A stretch of 21,263 bases of DNA from Chrysochromulina tobinii (lineage: Eukaryota > Haptophyta > Prymnesiales > Chrysochromulinaceae). The position numbers and the translations under genes were made by a program. The notes under the pieces were generated by a model that saw only the letters and a list, made by a program, of their open reading frames with translations, did not search any database and was not told the origin of the DNA. Position 1 is the first letter of the stretch, and every line of letters begins with the position of its first letter. The stretch covers positions 1 through 21,263 of the forward strand of contig JWZX01001252.1 in assembly GCA_001275005.1 (NCBI GenBank), written 5' to 3'. This document shows positions 17,295 to 21,263 of the stretch, piece by piece.

Positions 17295-17732
17295 GGATCA
17301 GATGGCAAGATGAGGGTAGAAATTGTGCGAGCTGCAGGCGGATTGGACGGGCGAGCCTCTCCGCTCCTGACGAGAGAGCCGCCGGTGAAGGATGCTGTGA
17401 ATGGGGATTCTTCCAATTAGAAGATCGCATGCTTGGGCGAACGCGAACGGAACGACACTGTTTTCCTTGCTGTGGGGTTGGCGAACTGTGGCTCATGTGG
17501 CTTGTGGGTTGCATGTGGGGGTGGGGAATTTGAAGCGTGGTTTTCATCGGTTCATATAAGAAGATTGCATACAGCCGTGTAACATCGCTACGTACCGTAT
17601 GAATCGTATGTAGTTACCATGATCGAGATCTCGTCTCCCACCAGCCACCGTCCCGCGTGAATTATTGCAACATGTTCAAAGCTGCGTGGTGTGCGCTGAT
17701 GTGAGTGTGTCGAGCGGAGGCACCTCGAGGTC
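17295..17732. other. convergent 3' region
   Basis: About 440 bases between the stop codons of two genes that converge here. It presumably contains both 3' UTRs. A stretch near 17545-17620 is less GC-rich. No RNA gene, repeat or standard polyadenylation signal is apparent. Confidence 0.5.
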
Positions 17733-19475
17733 TTAGTCGGCATTTGAATCTGAGGCTGCCGCCGCCTCATACTCGGCTTGACGCTTAAGGGCCATCTTGC
17801 GAGCTTTTTCACGATCGGCCTCCTTGGTTGCCGCGCGTGCCTGCTCGAGGTTTGATAGTTGCCGTTCAAGCGGCGCCGGACGCTGAGGTAGGGATGCTGC
17901 GGGTGTTGATGGTGGAGCGCGTGGATCCGGTGGTGTGGGCTGTGCCTCGCGCAGCGTTCTCTTCGCATCGAGCAAGCTCGATCTGGCTGCGGCCATCGGG
18001 TCTCTCTTCGCCTCCTGCGCCTCCTGCCGCACGGCCGCCACCTTCTCGGCCGCCACCTTCTCGGCCGCCACCTTCTCGGCCGCCTCCATCTTCTCGGCCG
18101 CCTCGCGGTTATGCTTGCGGACGTCCTCTTTCGTCTGCGCGGGGACGTGCCGCGTGCGATGCAGCAGCGGAGCCACGGCCTTGCACGCACCGACAACCTC
18201 CGTGAGTTCCCGGGGTTCGAAGCCCCAGGAGCCTGCCGCATTGACGAGCTCGATGATCCCTAATATGGGTTGGCCCGCTATGGGGCTTGGGATGGGGACC
18301 GAGAGGACGTTGCGCACTTTATTCGGGTCGAGCCCGAGTGCATGCACGGCGCCGGTTTGGAAGCGGGGGTCGGCGTTCGCTCGCTGCAGGCACAAGGGCT
18401 CTCCCGACGCAAGGACGGTCGCGCCGCAGCAACCTTCGACGGGAGGGATCGCCTCAGTCGAAGGGATTCGCTGCCACACGTAGCCGTCCACGGCGGCCAC
18501 GTGTAGCCGCACCGGGCCGCTGCTGGCCAACTCGTCGCTGTTGGTCAACTCGCCGACGAGGTATTTGGGGTACCCGCCAGCTATCTTCAACGGCTGCCCG
18601 GGCTCCCCGGTGGGATCTGCACGGAGGCAGATAACGTGCTCGCATCCCATGTGTTTGAGGAGCACCGCCGTCAAATTGGCAAGCCCGACGTCAGTGTAGC
18701 CGCTGCCCACCGCCGCCAGCGCCGCGTCGTACAGAGCCCCGCGGCTGCCGCCCGGCGGCGGCGACCCGTGTGCTCCTCTCTTTCCTTCAGGCTGCGAGTC
18801 CCTTTCGACGCTGGACTGTTGCGGTGGGCTGCGGCGCGGTGGTGGGCTGTGGCGCGAGGACTGTGGCGCGGAAGGGAGCGTGAGGCCCGTGGCGAGCCCC
18901 AATGGCTGCAGCAACTCTCCGGATACCAGGGCCTTGTCGGGGTTGGCTGCACCACCGGCATCGTGCTCTTCGTCCCACATGCACGAGCTGATGCCACCTA
19001 TCGCCAGGACTGCCTTGAAAAAGTGGCGCTGCACACTCGGTGGCCATGCGCAAAAGCTCGTGCACAGGTCCCGCACCGAGACGAGCGGCTTATCGGGCGA
19101 CCTGTGTGAACGGCTCGCCTTGCTCAAAGTCGCCGCAAACTGACGAGACTGACGGACCGCGGCCGCGGCCGAGACGGCGCTCCCGGACCGTGCCTCGAGC
19201 AGCTTCGTGATGTTTTCGCGAAATCGTTCGAGCTCGCCCGTGCTTAGGCTTGCAGCCATGGCCGTGAGGTCGTCTACAAAGTGTGGCAGCGGGCTGCCCG
19301 GCAACGGAGTCGCGTGCTCCGTCAAGAATGTGTGGAGCGCCCCGTCCGTATGTGTACGCGGCGCACGGGCGAGCTTCTCGAGATGTGGGTTGCGAGGAGA
19401 GCGAGGAGAGCGCGGCGGCAGAGCCCACGAACGCTCGATCATCGGCGCGAGGTCGACGAACGTCGGCGCCGGCAT
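17733..19475 (-). CDS. GAF-domain protein with C-terminal coiled coil
   Basis: An intronless 580-residue protein from the first ATG after an in-frame stop. The N-terminal 240 residues have several amphipathic segments, then a Pro/Ser-rich linker. Residues about 250-441 form a GAF domain, with helix LANLTAVLLKHMGCEHVICL, the typical EPLCLQRANADPRFQ, then KVRNVLSVPIP and ILGIIELVNAAGSWGFEP. GAF domains bind small ligands such as cyclic nucleotides or chromophores, and are common in phosphodiesterases and sensor kinases. No catalytic domain is attached here. After it comes a charged helix with repeated AAEKV units (about 450-495), probably a coiled coil, then a Pro-rich stretch and another charged helix. 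A regulatory or dimerising sensor role is inference, and the ligand is unknown. Confidence 0.75.
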   Translation of the reverse strand: MPAPTFVDLAPMIERSWALPPRSPRSPRNPHLEKLARAPRTHTDGALHTFLTEHATPLPGSPLPHFVDDLTAMAASLSTGELERFRENITKLLEARSGSAVSAAAAVRQSRQFAATLSKASRSHRSPDKPLVSVRDLCTSFCAWPPSVQRHFFKAVLAIGGISSCMWDEEHDAGGAANPDKALVSGELLQPLGLATGLTLPSAPQSSRHSPPPRRSPPQQSSVERDSQPEGKRGAHGSPPPGGSRGALYDAALAAVGSGYTDVGLANLTAVLLKHMGCEHVICLRADPTGEPGQPLKIAGGYPKYLVGELTNSDELASSGPVRLHVAAVDGYVWQRIPSTEAIPPVEGCCGATVLASGEPLCLQRANADPRFQTGAVHALGLDPNKVRNVLSVPIPSPIAGQPILGIIELVNAAGSWGFEPRELTEVVGACKAVAPLLHRTRHVPAQTKEDVRKHNREAAEKMEAAEKVAAEKVAAEKVAAVRQEAQEAKRDPMAAARSSLLDAKRTLREAQPTPPDPRAPPSTPAASLPQRPAPLERQLSNLEQARAATKEADREKARKMALKRQAEYEAAAASDSNAD

Positions 19476-19749
19476 GCGCACGCCGTCGCGAGTTGCGACG
19501 AGTCCGCGCACGCGTTGAGATCCGTTTCAACAGAACTAACAGAGGGACACAGTACAAAACTTGCTACTTTAGGAAAGTGCGAAATGAACGTTGTCAAGTT
19601 CACACACTGTACTATTCTGATCACACAACGGCGTTGTGGTTTTTTGTTCAGTCATTCTCGCATGCAATCGGCGCAGCACACTTCAGCGAAGTTCCTGATA
19701 GACGCGCGCGCGCCGCGGATGACAGCAACCAGCTGCGCGACACACGCAG
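19476..19749. other. divergent intergenic region
   Basis: About 270 bases separate the start codons of the GAF gene (minus) and the Headcase-like gene (plus), so it must contain both promoters. The middle (about 19520-19660) is AT-richer than the exons. No specific regulatory element was recognised. Confidence 0.5.
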
Positions 19750-21263
19750 ATGGGCCACCAGCGCAAGGTCGAGAAGTCGATCACGCAGGTGAAGGAGTCA
19801 CGCCAAGCGGCGAACCTTCTGTTCGGCCACTGCCTCGCCCAATCTTGCTGTGCCCAAGACGAGGTGCGCATCTGTCGCCGCCCGCCAGCTGTGCCGCACG
19901 CTGCCTTTGACACCTGGCTGCTAGCACCCTTGATGCAGCTGTGCGCGATGCTATATGTGTGCGCGTGCGCCCGCTTTCCGGTTGCCAGGTACTTGAATCG
20001 ACGCCAAGCGCCGACAAGAAGCTCGACAAGCTCCGAAGCTTTGTGACCTGCGTGTGCTCCAACGAGTCGTGCAGCATGGGCCGCCAGATGCACCTGGCGT
20101 GCTTCGAGGACATGACGCGACGTCTCATGCTGAACGTCACCTTGAACAAGGAGACCACTCTTCACAGTTGGCTGCGCCAGGAGACGAATACCAAGGACGG
20201 CACCCGGCTCCTCGAGTTCAGGGCGAATGTGTCGGCGAGTGACCCTCTGCGGCTTGCGAACAAGATCTGGCAGCACTCGCGCGAGAGCGCGATCCTGAGC
20301 ATCTGCAAGTGCCGCTGCGGCGTAGGCCACCTCCGATACGAGCCCGACGCGTGTGCGAGCTGCGCCGGCGCCGAGCCCGACGTCGACGAAACCGAGCTCA
20401 AGCGGCGCGAGAAGCAGTTCGCCATCGAGGAGCGCTCGCGCCAGGCAAAGGAGGAGGAGGCCAAACGTCGGAACGAGGAGCGCGAGAAGAGGCGAGCGGC
20501 GTCGCTGTTAGCGTCGCTGCAGCATACGGAGCAGGCGCTCCGAGCGCGCGAGGAGAAGGCGGCGCGCGAGCGCGGTCAGGATGTGCTCGCGAGCGCCTTC
20601 GAACCGGGCAAGCCGTGGGCGTCCATGCGCGCGGCGCGCCCCGCCGCTTCCGCCGCGCCCGGCGCCCCCGGTGCGCCCAAGTCGCTCTCATCGCTCTCGC
20701 CCGTGGGGTCGTCGACCTCGCCACACACGAGCGAGCGCAAGGGCAAGTGCTCTGGCTGGTCCTCGTCGTGGAGCCTCGATGCGCCCGACGAGGAGGCACG
20801 CGCATTCTTGTGGACACCGCCCGCCTCCCCCACGCTCTTCCCAAGCGAGCTGGCGGCGATGAGCTCCGCGTGCGCGTCGCCGACCAAGGTGTACCGCACG
20901 CCAACACAGCGCGTGGAGGACCCGCGCCTTGCGAAGCTGCGCGCCGACGGCGACGCGGCGCGCGAGGCGAGGGCCAAGGCGGAGCGGCTGAAGAAGGAGG
21001 CTGAGGCGGCGGCGGCGGCTGAGTGGACTGCCAAGGCGGCCGGCGGGCTCCCAGGCACCTCGACGGCGGACGCGCACTTCGTCAAGCTGCGCGGGCTGCC
21101 GTACCAGATAAACGAGCAGCAGATCTCGGCCTTCTTCCAGCCACTCTTCGTGGTCGCGGTGCAGATCGCCTTCAGCCCGAGCCGCCAGCCCTCGGGCTTC
21201 GGTTACGTGCAGTTCCGCACGCCCGAAGATACCACGCAGGCGCTCCACCGCACCAACCAGGTG
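19750..21263 (+). CDS. Headcase-like zinc protein with C-terminal RRM (3' cut by window)
   Basis: Model: join(19750..19863, 19989..21263), 463 residues so far, open at the window end. The N-terminal Cys/His pattern is HCLAQSCC, then CVCSNESC, MHLACFEDM and CKCRCGVGHLRYEPD (about 145-158). It resembles the zinc-coordinating Headcase domain of animal HECA, whose CxCRCGxGHL signature is close. A charged helix (about 172-234, rich in KEEEAKRRNEEREKRR) probably forms a coiled coil. A disordered Ser/Pro/Ala region and a second charged helix follow. The last 66 residues are an RRM: RNP2-like FVKLRGLPYQI, of the hnRNP F/H style, and RNP1-like SGFGYVQF. The combination suggests an RNA-binding regulatory protein. 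The Headcase call is by motif only, while the RRM call is firm. Confidence 0.7.
19864..19988 (+). other. intron of the Headcase-like gene (GT-AG, 125 nt)
   Basis: GACGAG|GTGCGC joins to TTTCCGGTTGCCAG|GTACTT between codons. It links the first Cys cluster (CLAQSCC) to CVCSNESC in one frame. No 10-nt repeats and no clear exon copy are present. Confidence 0.75.

Noticed and set aside
18204-18220. T-arm-like sequence (GGTTCGAAGCCCC) hinting at a tRNA
   Set aside because: No matching acceptor, D or anticodon stems, and it lies inside the GAF coding sequence.
19090-19557. Second minus-strand frame (about 155 codons) overlapping the GAF gene start
   Set aside because: No domain, and it overlaps the better supported GAF frame throughout.

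Overview
The window is nuclear DNA from a eukaryote, most likely a GC-rich unicellular alga. The genes are split by short introns (about 70-480 nt) with GT-AG and at least one GC-AG boundary. They lie on both strands with a few hundred bases between them, and they encode eukaryote-type domains: PH, F-box, tubulin-tyrosine-ligase-like (TTL), armadillo, GAF, Headcase-like and RRM. Poly-Ala, poly-Ser and Gly/Ser tracts and short in-frame tandem repeats are frequent. A haptophyte or similar marine alga fits this style, but nothing in the window fixes the taxon. I found no rRNA, tRNA, CRISPR array or transposase.

Layout: (1) 1-692 (+), the 3' end of an EF-hand protein with a membrane tail and a frame break. 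(2) 1838-3313 (+), an intronless SAM-dependent methyltransferase with an N-terminal 21-residue repeat and Gly/Ser inserts. (3) 3558-6177 (+), three exons, a PH-domain multi-pass membrane protein. (4) 6541-8431 (+), three exons, an F-box-like protein with a Cys-rich C-terminus. (5) 8687-12065 (-), seven exons, a TTL-domain protein with an N-terminal membrane anchor. (6) 12521-13348 (-), an armadillo-like protein with a myristoylation signal. (7) 13794-14780 (+), an aldo/keto reductase. (8) 15488-17294 (+), three exons, a Ser-rich three-pass membrane protein. (9) 17733-19475 (-), a GAF-domain protein with a coiled coil. (10) 19750 to the end (+), a Headcase-like protein with a C-terminal RRM, cut by the window edge. 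The genes are functionally mixed and are not an operon or pathway.

The most interesting signal is in the introns. Several introns in the PH and TTL genes, on opposite strands about 5 kb apart, share one architecture. The intron begins with a copy of the first bases of the next exon, continues with a 10-nt unit (about TGATGGCCTC, always in the sense orientation of its own gene), and ends in a common module, TGATTGCCTCCCTCATCAG. In TTL intron 1 the exon copy is 21/21 identical. In TTL intron 5 a 57-nt copy of the joined exon junction lies inside the intron. This looks like an introner-like family or intron birth by tandem duplication, seen at several stages of decay.

Exon joins were inferred from splice dinucleotides, reading phase and protein continuity. 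The donor of F-box intron 2, the EF-hand frame break and the aldo/keto reductase start remain uncertain.
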